Of a stretch of 64,000 nt of DNA, positions 33,028-44,172 are shown piece by piece. Made by a program: the position numbers and the translations under genes. The notes below the pieces were generated by a model. That model was not told the DNA's origin. It did not search any database and saw only the letters and a list, made by a program, of their open reading frames with translations. The DNA is taken from assembly GCA_030782805.1 (NCBI GenBank), contig JARJPL010000335.1:62001-126000 (forward strand). The letters run 5' to 3'. The first letter of the stretch is position 1. Each line of letters begins with the position of its first letter. Source of the DNA: Aschersonia sp. MBC 622 (lineage: Eukaryota > Ascomycota > Sordariomycetes > Hypocreales > Clavicipitaceae).

Positions 33028-35919
33028 TCACCCACTCCAACGCACCTTTTCCTCAGCCAACGTGCGGTACAATCCCAGCGACAAAAACTCTTCCTCGGCT
33101 ATATACCCACCAAACAAGTCTTCCAGCTCGCCGTCAAACATTTTGGCAGCCCAGGTCTTATTCGATACGGACCAATCCGCGCACGGCTCCGTCAGCAGCG
33201 TCTCGTAAAAGTCTCTCATGGCCGCGCTCTGCTCTTCCGTCGTGCCCATGTAGGTGCTCAACGACATGAACTGCGGAACCCCATTGACTGATCTGGCGAG
33301 ATCCGGCAAATTTCCGTCATCTTGCTCCTCAGAGTCCTCCTCGCCCTCGGCCCGTTTAGAGCCGATCCTGTTCCTGTGCCTCTTACTGTTGAGTCTGGCG
33401 ATAAACTGCTTGCTCTCCTTGCGGTAGCTCTCTGAAATGGCCGTGTTGAGTCGCTTCAGTGCTTCCTGCATAGGGGGCAGAGGCTTCTGGTCGTCGTTCA
33501 GGTCGTTCTTGGGCAGCTGGATAAACTGCGCAAAGGCGGGCGCCGGATTCGCCAAGCCCAGGCCACCGTACTCGACGCCCATGTACAAGAAGCAGTCAGG
33601 AACTTGGTCCTCGCTATAATCAGCCCCAAACCGTTCCTTGATTATTTTGCGTACGTGGTCCGCGACGTTTCCAGCTGAGCTTTCGACGCCGTCGCTGCGG
33701 TAGAGGTGTCGTTGCGCGTGCTGCAGTGCCTCCAACACCATGACGGGATGGTCATCGCCTAATCCCACAATCACGGGACCAAAATTGTTTGGCAGGAAAT
33801 TCTTCATGTATGCATTGTAAGCTTGCACGTGCGACATGACGGATGTGCGTGTCTGCAGCTGGAATCGCAACTCATCCATGTGATCCTCAATCGCAGCCTC
33901 GTTGGACATCCACTTCCACTGCTTGTCGTCAAACAACAGGAAACCCCATTTCACTTTTCCATCAGGAAGGCGCGCCAGCTCCTCTTTCGATGCGGGCTTG
34001 TATCGGGGGTTGGTCTCGTCAATAGCGTGGGCAAAAGCAGTCTTGTCCTTGTTCAACTGCAGCCCCATGATCTGGGTGAATTCACATATCGTTTCCCACG
34101 CAGCCACACACTGGGACGGCTGGCCCCAAAACCACAAATCGTCGTGGTTACGGTAAAGATGCGATCCGCCTGTCCTTTGGTTGACTGCAAAGTCCAGTAC
34201 AAACAGCAGCAACTCTGAAATGCCGTCAGTAAGCTGAAATGATACCGGGATGCCAGTCTTTCGGGTGAGCACGGCTCCATCCTTGCCGTCTTCTTGAAAC
34301 TGTATGTGCATGTCGAGAAATGCCTTGGTAAATTGCACAAGCTCCTTGGGAAAGTGGAAATACTCCATTATCGCGGTGAGAGTCGAATGCGGAAGAGAGG
34401 GCCCAAACCACTCAAAGTCGCTCTGCAGCAGGCAAAACTGTCCATGAACAATCTTCTGAACACTCATTTCAGCAGAACAAACACGAAGAATGTCAGTTTT
34501 CAGATTGACGACATTGGGCGGACCGTCTAGAAGATCTGTCAGGTTCGCCTGGACTTGATCTTCGTCGTTATCTGAGCCATCACCATCATAGCGTCCCACT
34601 CCGCTATTTTCATCCGTCATGCTCGTTGGCAGTCGCGGAGAAAAGAAGATCTTCTTGTATATGTCATTCCGTAGTTCTCTAGTTGAGTTTTTAGCTGTTT
34701 GATTCGTAAAGTTGGGAATTTGCGCCTCGATTGCCGCGGTGCGATTTTCGTCCTCCTTGGCCTTCCAGACGCCAGCAACAGCCTCACTCCAAGCCTTTTC
34801 AAGCGCGTTGGATATAGTCACCGAGATGGCTTGCCCAACGCATTGTATCAAAATGGAGTCAAGCAGTTCAATATCCATGTACACACGGTACTTGCCATTG
34901 ATTGCCTTGCGCATCTGCGCTTTGATTGGGCTGTCGCCCCAGGACCACCGCTCGATTGCCGCCAGCTTCAGATCAATCTTCAAGATGTCGGCAATCTCGC
35001 TGAGCACGTCTTCTCTGTTGCCGAGGTCAATCATGGCGCGGCGCTTCTCACTCGTCAGTTGGTCAGCGCCGAGAATGGCTTTGATAGCAGCCTTGACGGT
35101 AGCCACGGTCACAGGAATCGCGCCTTTGGAGCTGTTGAAGACAGATTTGCGCATTTTCCGCAACAGTGTCGCGCGCAAGTCTGCCAGTTCCTCAATAGAG
35201 CTGCTGGGCTTATTGTGAAGCGGGCCAGAGTGGAATAGCTCGTCCAGAAATTGAACAATATGATCCTTGTCGCTAGTCCGAAGGTTCGTGACCAAGCTTT
35301 CCCAGACTTGCCTCTGCTCGTGCATTTCTTTGCGACCGACAGATACGGCACCCTCGTCTTCCGACGCGGCGTCCGACTGGCCTGCCACCTGTTTTGCCGA
35401 CGCAATCGTATCCGAAAGCTCGCCAAAGCGAAAGTCGGCCCATTCTCTCGTCAGTTTCCCAAACAGTATGGTGTATTCCATACGGCGCTGGGACTGATGC
35501 AGATACGCGAGGAGCTCATTGCGCCACGACAAGGCGGCCGACGCAGAAAATCCCGATGAGTACTTGGCATTGGATAGCATGCGTTCAATGGTGTTGAGGC
35601 GATTTTGAAGACCCTCGAAAGCACCAGCAAATGCCCTTGTGTGGCCACCTTTGGCTCTGATGCCAGCACGGGTGCTGACATCTATGCTGGGCGCGCCAGC
35701 ATAGGCCTTTCGTACTGCAGTGAGCAAGTTGGCCACATCTGCTTCGAGATGCTGCTGATTGGCATCGAGCATGTCTGGCTTGCACGCCAGTTTCCGCTCT
35801 GATTCGCCGACATGGCTTTTGATGTCCTGCAAGCGAGCCTCTGCCTTGTCCCATTTGTTTGTCGTGACATGTTTCATGGTAGACAGGATCGTTGCTGAAG
35901 AGGAAGCGGCGTTGGCCAT
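33028..35919 (-). CDS. rvt: Cellular reverse-transcriptase-related protein, RVT family
   Basis: One uninterrupted ORF of 963 residues from a true ATG (MANAASSSATIL). The N-terminal ~250 residues are helical with coiled-coil character. An RT-like core follows: RVYMDIELLDSILIQCVGQ near 345-363, then an acidic insertion (440-460). Motif A is QSDFEWFGPSLPHSTL (D501), motif B has GIPVSFQLTDGISE (556-569), motif C has YRNHDDLWFWG (D593, D594), motif D has GLQLNKDKTA (619-628) and motif E has KWGFLLFD (657-664). A conserved C-terminal domain and tail follow. There is no endonuclease, integrase, protease, RNase H or LTR. This matches the rvt genes described by Gladyshev and Arkhipova, single-copy cellular genes related to RTs. 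The Asp triad is intact, so polymerase or terminal transferase activity is plausible. The stop TGA overlaps a donor-like GGTGAGT. Confidence 0.9.
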   Translation of the reverse strand: MANAASSSATILSTMKHVTTNKWDKAEARLQDIKSHVGESERKLACKPDMLDANQQHLEADVANLLTAVRKAYAGAPSIDVSTRAGIRAKGGHTRAFAGAFEGLQNRLNTIERMLSNAKYSSGFSASAALSWRNELLAYLHQSQRRMEYTILFGKLTREWADFRFGELSDTIASAKQVAGQSDAASEDEGAVSVGRKEMHEQRQVWESLVTNLRTSDKDHIVQFLDELFHSGPLHNKPSSSIEELADLRATLLRKMRKSVFNSSKGAIPVTVATVKAAIKAILGADQLTSEKRRAMIDLGNREDVLSEIADILKIDLKLAAIERWSWGDSPIKAQMRKAINGKYRVYMDIELLDSILIQCVGQAISVTISNALEKAWSEAVAGVWKAKEDENRTAAIEAQIPNFTNQTAKNSTRELRNDIYKKIFFSPRLPTSMTDENSGVGRYDGDGSDNDEDQVQANLTDLLDGPPNVVNLKTDILRVCSAEMSVQKIVHGQFCLLQSDFEWFGPSLPHSTLTAIMEYFHFPKELVQFTKAFLDMHIQFQEDGKDGAVLTRKTGIPVSFQLTDGISELLLFVLDFAVNQRTGGSHLYRNHDDLWFWGQPSQCVAAWETICEFTQIMGLQLNKDKTAFAHAIDETNPRYKPASKEELARLPDGKVKWGFLLFDDKQWKWMSNEAAIEDHMDELRFQLQTRTSVMSHVQAYNAYMKNFLPNNFGPVIVGLGDDHPVMVLEALQHAQRHLYRSDGVESSAGNVADHVRKIIKERFGADYSEDQVPDCFLYMGVEYGGLGLANPAPAFAQFIQLPKNDLNDDQKPLPPMQEALKRLNTAISESYRKESKQFIARLNSKRHRNRIGSKRAEGEEDSEEQDDGNLPDLARSVNGVPQFMSLSTYMGTTEEQSAAMRDFYETLLTEPCADWSVSNKTWAAKMFDGELEDLFGGYIAEEEFLSLGLYRTLAEEKVRWSG

Positions 35920-36997
35920 GGCTGCTGTAGACGTTGCCGATGAACTAGAAAAGAGACGAAGTAGGGAAGATGTTTGGTGGTGGTTGCTCGAATCCCTCTA
36001 GCAGCTGCGGAAACTGCGCTGAACGTTGATGCACACCCCATTGTTTGACTGCGCTACTGCAACCTTTATAGACGTTGGCCAGGTATGAAGATTGCCTTGC
36101 ACTGGCTCGACCAAGTCTGGCGCTACTGCCAACTTTCGGCGAGCAGAATACAGTTTTACCTAACTCGAGATGGCGGCAGTGACTCACGCGGCAATAGCAA
36201 AGCCTTGCAGCTTGCCGTTTTGCCGGCCCTTTCATTATTTTCAACCCTGTATACCGTTAACTACCTGGCCGGGCCTCGCCGAGTGGCTCACCGCTCGGCC
36301 ATTAATTTCCGCTACAGTGGGTTGCCCGCTGTAGTATAGGCAGCAGCGTGAGCTTGTCTGTAGGTACTTTCATCTCATCTTTGTGCACAGCAACACCCAA
36401 TGCTACAAGGAAATTCAGCCGAATGTATGCGACGCAGTCTGATCCCTCGTAACATCCAATGCGCCCATAAATTATTTCTACACTTTTCCATTCAATGACT
36501 GCATGGCCATTGGAGGGTATCTTCTGTTGGTGATACGACTGCAGGATTCAGTCGCCAGCGCAATCCAGCCAGCCACTTCATCACCGTAACACTGCTACCA
36601 TAGCTCTGCTCTGTCACTGCACTACATACGCCCCTATGATGTCTCATAATTATCGATATACAGATATGACAACCCAGAAGTACTGGGGAACTTCTCCACA
36701 TTCCGTTCCCAAACTAGCTACTAACTAGCCTCGGCTAACTACCTAGCCGCCAGGTTGACAGCGCGATAGACTTTCATCTGCAACAGCTCCTACGTTTCTT
36801 CAATATTCAACGCTGCCCGAGTAAACGATTCCTGCCATCTCCCGCTACCAAGATCCTTCAAAGGGCTTCTTCGCTGTCGTCTCTCTCACCAGCTGCCTCA
36901 TTGAACGCAGAGCCAACTTGTCTGCGCCCGTGTCTCAGCGCCAGGCCCACGGACCATCAGTAATTAAGGAACGTACCCTTTTGCCAAAAACTTACCC
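35920..36997. promoter_or_regulatory. Divergent promoter region, rvt / hydrolase
   Basis: About 1.08 kb between divergent start codons. It includes ACTAGC/CTAGC words at 36711-36750 and a pyrimidine-rich leader before 36998. No gene or operator is recognised, but this interval must hold signals for rvt. Confidence 0.55.
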
Positions 36998-38403
36998 ATG
37001 GCCTCATCATCAGTCTTTGACATCAAGGAGCACGTCATCCCCGGCGAGCACACGCGCGAATATGCGCGCGCAAAAGCCAATTCTCAGGAGGAGACGCTGG
37101 TCCTCCAAGTGAAGCAATATACCCCCAAAGGCAACGGCGCGCCGCAAAAAGGCGATTTGAACATTATTGGCGCCCACGCCAATGGCTTTCCCAAAGTATG
37201 GCGACTTGCTTCACCCCCAGTGCCGAGCGATATCATTGTTCGTCGTGGCCACCAGTAATCAAGCAACTGACGTGTGGAATAGGAATTATATGAACCGCTG
37301 TGGGAAGAGTTGACAAAGAAGCTCGCCAGTAAAGGCGTCCGCATCGGCTCAATCTGGATAGCAGACTGTGCTTGGCAGGGCCAGAGCGGTATATTAAACA
37401 AAGATAGGCTCGGCGACGACCGTAAGTTTCGCCTTACTCTTCAATTCACTATCACAAAAAAAAATATAGCGTCAGAAAGAGCTTACATGACGGGGAAAAC
37501 ACAGCCAGCTGGTTCGACTACTCCAGAGACATGCTCCAGATGATCAACCACTTCCGCATGCCGCGGCCGCTCCTCGGCATCGCCCACTCCTTTGGCGCCT
37601 GCGCCCTCGTCAACCTCGCCTTGTTCCATCCGCGCCTCTTTAGCTCCCTCGTCCTCATTGACCCCGTCATCAACATGCACAACCCCGGCGCCATCCAGGG
37701 CTACATGCAGCCGCCCTCGATGAGCGCCAAGCGCCGCGACGTCTGGCCCAGCCGCGCCGCCGCCGCCGCCGCCTTTCAAAAGAGCCCCTTTTACCAGAGC
37801 TGGGACCCGCGCGTCTTTGACCGCTGGATTGCGCACGGCCTCACCCAACGCGCACCGGACAACCCCCAAGTCACCCTCACCACCACCAAGCACCAGGAGG
37901 TGTTTACGTTTGCGCGCCCGAGCTACCACGCGGTCACCAGCGACGGCAAGAGCATCACGGACATGGACCTCGTCCCCGATATGGATCTCACTCATGGCGT
38001 GCTGACGCCCATCTATCGCCCAGAGCCGAGCCTCGTGTTCAACCGGCTGCCGCACCTGCGGCCGCATGTCCTGTGGGTGTTTGGCGGCGACAGCTACATG
38101 TCGTTTGAGGCGATGCGCAACGAGAAGCTCAGGGCCACCGGCACCGGCGTTGGTGGCAGCGGCGGTGTTGCGGCCGGGCGCGTGACGCATGTCGTCGGCG
38201 AGGGCTGGGGCCATCTGATCCCGCTCGAGGCCCCGGCCTTTGTCGCCGAGGCCGCGGCAGATACGGCGGCAGAGACGGTCAAGCGATGGCAGGTCGAGGA
38301 GCGCGCGTACGAGGCGTGGACGAGGAAGCCGCTGGTGGAAAAGTCGCAGATACGCCCAGAGTTGCTCGACATCATGGCCAAAGCTCTAAAGCCCAAGATG
38401 TAA
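36998..38403 (+). CDS. Alpha/beta hydrolase, possible peroxisomal (Lpx1/AKT2-like)
   Basis: Three exons, 36998-37195, 37283-37421 and 37505-38403, give 411 residues. The nucleophile elbow GIAHSFGAC lies near residue 135, in an N-terminal core starting IGAHANGFPKELYEPLW. The stretch DDPSWFDYSRDMLQMINHFRM forms across the second splice and is typical of fungal peroxisomal hydrolases of the Lpx1/AKT2 type. A histidine in GWGHLIPLEAP near the C-terminus is the likely catalytic base. The C-terminal tripeptide PKM resembles a weak peroxisomal PTS1. Such enzymes hydrolyse lipid-like esters or take part in metabolite synthesis. No synthase genes lie nearby, so a secondary-metabolite role is unsupported. 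It converges with the Argonaute gene. Confidence 0.87.
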
Positions 38404-38858
38404 GCCTCTGGGGGGTTTGGCAGTTTCTAGTTTTCTAATACTTGGGGATTCATTTAGTTGGTTCAAGGAGTTTTGCGTCCCAAAAATAGATCTCATGATA
38501 TCGGGCCCTTCAACTCGTGCAACACTACTGACAGTAAGACCTCGAAATAAAAAAAAATGACAGAGTCAAAGTACTATCAGACTAGCGAGCGGACACTAAA
38601 CGAATGTGTGAATGTGTGAATGCTTTCTTCTTTCATATCCAATCTGCAACATTCATGCACGATTTTTGCGTGTCAACTTGGATCCTTTTCATATCCAATC
38701 CATGCACAATCTTTACCTTTCACCTTAGATTCAACCACCAAAATAAAATCCTCCAAATATCCAATTCATGCACAATCTTAACCCTTCCCCGTAGATTCAA
38801 CCACCAAATAAAACCCTCCAAAAATTTTTCAGGCACGCACTCCAAACAGTAGTGCGCA
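38404..38858. other. Convergent 3' region with tandem repeats
   Basis: A 455-bp gap between the stops of the hydrolase and Argonaute genes. It holds the tandem repeat listed separately and no gene. Confidence 0.6.
38635..38820. repeat. Three imperfect tandem units near the Argonaute 3' end
   Basis: Copies begin ATATCCAATC/T at 38635, 38691 and 38757, spaced 56 and 66 bp. The latter two share GCACAATCTT..TAGATTCAACCACCAAA..AAA.CCTCCAAA with few differences. Units lie between two converging genes, about 40 bp from the Argonaute stop codon. Confidence 0.75.
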
Positions 38859-41800
38859 TCAAATGTAATACATGGTATCTCTGAGATTCGGGTGAATCTC
38901 GCGCGCCACAGCAGGTCCATGCATACTCGAGCCGGACCGCTCGCTGGCCGCATCATCAGGAACCGCATACTCGGGGCGGTGGGCTCGGGCGCGCTCGCAG
39001 ACAATGTCGGCGTAGTAGGCAGGCGGGCAGATGCTGACGGCCTTTGTGGCCCTGCCAAACAGATAGCAAAGCTCATGGGTGAGCTTCTGCAGCTCATTGG
39101 CGGCCTGCAGCCCATACTCTGGGCGGAACACCTCGTCGAGCAGGACGGTGTAGTGTGCCGGACGCGCCGTGCCCTTGAAGACGTCGTGAGCCGTGAGGTA
39201 AAAGTCCCAGTACCGCGCCTGGGTCACGCCTCGGTCGACAACAGTGCCGTTTTCAATGTTGCCCGAGCGGGTCATGTGCTGCTCCTGGGCAGGATAGAAT
39301 CGAGTCTGGTGGCGCTTGACCGAGACAATAATGGTCAGCTTCGGCGGCTTGTCGCCAAACTTTTTCTTGCAGGCCTTTCTGATCAGCGGCAGCTCATCGG
39401 TGAGCACTGTGGCGAATTGGCTTTCCGAGACTCCGTCGCGATAGATGACAATGTTTTTCAAAGGCTTGCCCTTGTTCTTGTAATTCTTTTGCCAAAGGTC
39501 GATGCGAGAGGCAAAATGCTGCTCGAGCACAGCGCCAAGCATCTCCTGCTTCGACGCCTGCTCCCAAGTGACAGACGGCCATTGGCCAAGCTCGCTGTCG
39601 ATGCTCGAGACCAAGCCGACCAGGCTTGGAGGACCAGTAGCACCCTTGGGTATGTCCATGTTGGTAGGATGCGTGACATCGTATCCTACAAACATGGTGT
39701 TTCCTTTCTTCAAGATGTCGAGCTCATCGCGAAGCTTGTGGTTGACCCCCCCAAACTTGAGATTGACCTTGATGCCAAGATTCGCAAAATTCCCAATCTG
39801 GGGCTTAGTCAAGTGTTGGCTTACCATACAGCTGGTGTGAATACCGTAGACACAGTCGCCCAAAGTCTTGATGCGGTTATACAGAGGCCCAGAGTCCCTC
39901 TCGCGCAAGATGAAAATGATCAACTGCACGTCCTTGCTCTTGCTCTGTTTGAAGATTGCGTCCATGCTCTGGATGCTATCGGGCGCATCCACCTTCTTAC
40001 TGAAGCACGGTTCATTCGCTATGTCGATACCCATATTCTGCCAAGCGAAAACCATGGCGTCGACTTGTTCTGGTCTGATCCAATGACAGTCAATCTGCAC
40101 ATACGCCCAATTCTGAATGCTTCGACCAGGCTTGGCAACACAGCATTTGATCATGTTCCAGCTGGCTTTGGCGGGCTCGACGTATTTTTTCGTCTTTTTG
40201 TCTGTAAGATATTGGATCATCGGTGGTTGCATAACCCGGGCATGCACAGCGAGAAGCTGCTTGGAAACAGACACTCCAAATTGCTCGAGCAGGGGGTCGT
40301 CGTGACCCAAGAACTGGCGACCCTGTTCGACAATCGTTTTGGCATTGGAGATTGGGGGCCGGCAAGCAGATTGCATCATCAGTTTGGTCTCACCCCCATC
40401 CAGTTTGAGTTTTGCAGACTGCCCATGCTGGATCATGACATTTTCAGCGGGAAAGTACGAAATTTTATCACCTTGACCAAACCTGAAAACCGGGTAGTTG
40501 CCCAACTGCTTTCCGTATTTGGTTTTGTAGTGCTGCCGGACTGACACGTACTTTTTGTCGTCTGCATTCCAGAATTCGATATGCTCCGGACCGCAAATTT
40601 CCCAGCCCTTTGCAAATCGATCAGGATGTTCTCCCGGGCCGCTCTTTTGCTTCTTCATTGCGGACTGAATCACCAGGCCTTGAATCGTCTTGAAACGCTC
40701 CACTTTACGGCCTTTCGGAGTTTCGAATGTGACGACAGCCCGAACCTTGTTGATGTACTTGGAAAATATTTTGAGGGCTGCAATCGTGTTATATCTTTGC
40801 ATGTCGATTTTGCCGGCGCCATAGGGACCAAGCCCCATCAGCTTAAATAATTCTATGGCTTCTCCACCGAACTTGAAGACACCATGCGTGACCTGAGTGT
40901 TGAGAAGAATACGGCCCGTTGCCAGACGAGCTGATTGGAAGAATCCTCGAGCAGCGACAAGAGGACGCTGATCCCACAGAAGCATCGCAATGTCAGCGTC
41001 AGGGCCATCGCCAAACGGATACAGTCTGGACGATCCAACGGCGCTGACATTGGTGCTGGATCGCGGGCGAAAGCTGAGGACCATGTTGAGGACATCGACC
41101 ACTTCAGGGTGGCGAGGGAACACAAGGTCGTTCTCGGCCACTTTCATATGTGTCACGTATTCGAGGACCTCGGACAGCTTCACAGGTACTGCGTCCGTGA
41201 GTTGAACATCGAAAAGCTCCTCACGACGCGGCGCTCCATCCTCGAAAGCGTCCTCGTATAAAACCACTCGGATAGGACCCTTGTCCAGATGCAGCTCCTT
41301 CAAGGAGATGATCTGGCTCTTGAACTCGCTGACGACCAGTTTGCCGCTATTCAACGCCGTCTGCGCATCGAGCTTCGCTTCCGTGGCATTCTTGACTTCC
41401 TCCTTGGCCTCGGCAGCTGCCTTTCTGCCATTTGCAGCTTTTTCAGCCTGCTTCGCCCGTTCGAGCCTTGTTTCGGCCTCTTCGAGGGCTTGCGCCGGCG
41501 CAGCACGTATCTGCTCCAGCAGTTTTGCAATCACAAAATGCAGCTTCCGTCCACGAACCTCGGTCTGTGAAAAGCTCTTGTTCTTTTCATCTTGAGGATT
41601 GACCTTGGTGATTTTGAGGCCATGCCTGAACAGCATCACGGGCTGAGCTTTGACTTCAAAGAAGTTTGCCCACACGACAACCTTGTTGCCTACGGTTCCA
41701 AAAGCAGGTCGAGCAGGAAGAGGTTCGTCAAACTCGTACTCGCGAGAGGACTTTCCATTACCAGCGGCGATGCGCTTGACAAGCGCATCACTCTGCGGTT

Positions 41801-42357
41801 TGACAAGCATGTCCTCGGACTTGGTCACCTCGGAGTCTGGTACCGGACTCTGGTCCGGGGCACTGTATATGGGTTAGCGTCGATTTCTTGAGTTATATAG
41901 GTCGAACTCACGAGAAGCATTCAGGACGCCGATCGTCATTGTCTCCTCCACCTCTTCCGCCTCCGCGACCCCCTTGGTAGGGCCGTCCACCACCTCGTCC
42001 GCCTCGCTCGCGGTTTGGAGCAGAAAAGCTGCCCTGGTACGGAGTATCGTCGCCGCCTTCACGATTTCCGCGATATCCACCGCAACGCTGTCCACCACCA
42101 CGCTGTCCACTGCTGCGCTCTCCGCCGCCGCGGTCTCCTCCGCCGCGATATCCGCCGCCGCGCTCTCCACCGCCTCGATATCCGCCGCCGCGCTCTCCGC
42201 CGCCGCGATATCCGCCTCCGCGATATCCGCCTCCGCGATGTCCGTCCCCTTGCGAGAAGTTGCGACGGCCATCATCGCCACCACCGCCTCCGACATCACC
42301 GCCCCCTCGGCCACCTCTATAATTGCGGCGGCCTCGGCCTCCACGGCTGTCAGACAT
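38859..42357 (-). CDS. Argonaute protein (QDE-2/SMS-2 type)
   Basis: Two exons on the minus strand, 42357-41912 and 41862-38859, give 1,149 residues. Exon 1 codes for an Arg/Gly-rich tail (YRGGGERGGG units). Exon 2 has the N domain from about 190, with a charged Ala/Glu/Lys helix (about 260-325). Then come DUF1785 (PFGDGPDADIAMLLWDQRPLVAARGFFQS), a PAZ region (about 480-630), MID and PIWI. Catalytic residues fit the DEDH tetrad: D877 (VGYDVTHPT), E922 (KQEML), D958 (YRDGVSE), H1052 (PAHYTVLLDE), so slicer activity is plausible. It would bind small RNAs in quelling or meiotic silencing, with QDE-2 and SMS-2 as Neurospora relatives; the RGG tail favours QDE-2. Convergent with the hydrolase gene. 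The intron has a GCTAAC branch. Confidence 0.95.
42060..42250 (-). repeat. RGG-coding minisatellite in Argonaute exon 1
   Basis: Short imperfect units of 15-30 bp, rich in CCGCC and CGATATCC words on the plus strand, code for YRGGG/ERGGG repeats in the Argonaute tail. The periodic DNA suggests expansion by slippage. Confidence 0.75.
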
Positions 42358-44172
42358 GGTTGCTGAATGATAGTTGAGAATGAGCTGCCCAGAGCCAAGA
42401 AAAGGCGCTGCTAGATATCGTTCAAGTGACCCTTGTACGAGGATCGCTGGCTGGTTTGCAGATCCGCTAGATATACCAGCACTTTTGGAAAGCCAGTCGG
42501 GCTTTATATACTGCACAGCGACCCAAGGGGTCACACGCGGTGAGATGTGCAAAGCGTTGGGGCAGAGGCGCGAGGAGCAGTCAACGATCGCGCACACCCG
42601 CAACGGCAGAAGCGCCTCGAGTAAAATATGAGAAGCAAGGGAGCGGGTAGTCTGTGAAGCGTAAGACTAGCATGAAACGAAGGATGAATCGATTTAGTTA
42701 GTGCTGTTTTGCTCAGGAGGCTTCACGCCTGGGCGTGGTGTAGTGATGAAGAAGCGGACAAGTATTTGAACTAGTTGGGGTTGCTGTGGAGAGAAATTAT
42801 TGGCGCCCGCACTTAGGCGACCAGTAGCACTGAAAGACAAGCTTTCGATGATGAACTTATACGTCAATCACTCGTCCTGGTCCTCGAACTCTGCACTTTT
42901 CTGTTTGGCCTCGCATTTTGCCGCCGTATACGCTGTTCTTTGAAGAAGCCTTGAAGACCCCTATCGGCTTCTTCAGAATTTGCACGCCCGGCCTGAGCCA
43001 TTCAGCAAACAATTCCAGCCGCCCTCTCGCGTCGCCACTGTCGGGCGTGATCTTTCGAGATGACTCGTTGTGTCTTTCATTCTTGTTATGGGCGGGTATT
43101 ATCTGTGCTTCCCGGATATCGTGAGGCAGCATTGTGTCATGGCGGGAACTTAACCGCTGTACAACGCAGCCATGTCACACAGCGTTTGCGTTTTCTTCAT
43201 TGCGAGGACCGCTCGTGCGCTCGTGGTTTTTCATGTAGTGAGAGGGGCTTGTCTGGGATTGTGATGCGGAATGCCAGCCGCCGCATGCTGTGCGACTGTG
43301 ATGCTGTAGGGCATTGGACTGGCGAAGCGTTTTTGTCTCATGAGTCTTCCGTGCGCCCGAATTCGTACCAATCCTATTCTGCATAGCAATGCCTGTCTGC
43401 ATGGGAAGTTCCAGATGGAAAGACTGAGGAATGTGTGAGTGGCCCGTTGTTGCAGGCAAACATCACCATCCCGTCCCCCACATAAGCGACGAGTTATCGG
43501 TGCTTTGGGCACTGGGAGACCTTGGTCGTCAGTTGTTCAATCCTTTTGTCTTCATCACTTGCTTTGGCTTATGAATAACAACGATTAAGCTGGAGCAGGG
43601 GCGCAGAATGGCTGATGTGCTCGCCCAACAATGTGACAAGCATCACTTTGACCCACATGATATGAATCAGAAGAACCATGATTGTTTCTTAGAAGGTTTC
43701 TTGTGCTGGCTGTCGAGGGCAGGGTATGCAGTGCAACCGCAGGGCGGCCACACCGAATGTTGTGCGACGTAGCATGTCTTCTAGAGCTCTTTGGCAATCT
43801 GCGCTTTCTACGGAGTACGAGTACTGTCATTGTGTTGTTAGGCACTGGTTCATATTGACACAGACTTTCGTATATGTAGATTTGGTACGTACGGACCGTG
43901 CCTGAGGCGCGCCTTGGCGCAAGAGGCAAATCGCACCATCGTATCCGTTTCACCAGGCTATAGCACATGACTGAAGCGTAAGTCAAGGTTGCACATGATA
44001 GTATGACAGCTATCCCAACTTGCTCGCGGCTCTTCTAAAATGAATGCTCAGCGTATGCTGTCCAACAGAAACCAGAAAACGCCGTGTCTTCAACACAAGT
44101 GTGCAACACAAGTGTAAAATGCATTGCATGACATAGCATCTTGTGTAGACACACAACTCTTGGTTTCGCTGC
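42358..44172. other. Intergenic, doubtful small ORF
   Basis: About 1.8 kb between the Argonaute start and the deaminase 3' end. An ATG-started 91-codon ORF at 42857-43132 (minus, PGVQILKKPIGVFKASSKN) has protein-like composition but no family that I recognise. The rest is without gene signal, and 42358-42700 probably holds the Argonaute promoter. Confidence 0.45.

Noticed and set aside
33028..35919. The rvt gene as a retrotransposon.
   Set aside because: No LTRs, endonuclease, integrase, RNase H, poly-A tract or target-site duplications were found; domain order is that of the cellular RVT family.
38892..40544. A 550-codon ORF on the plus strand.
   Set aside because: It is the antisense shadow of the Argonaute PIWI coding sequence, where codon bias keeps the opposite frame open; it has no domain.
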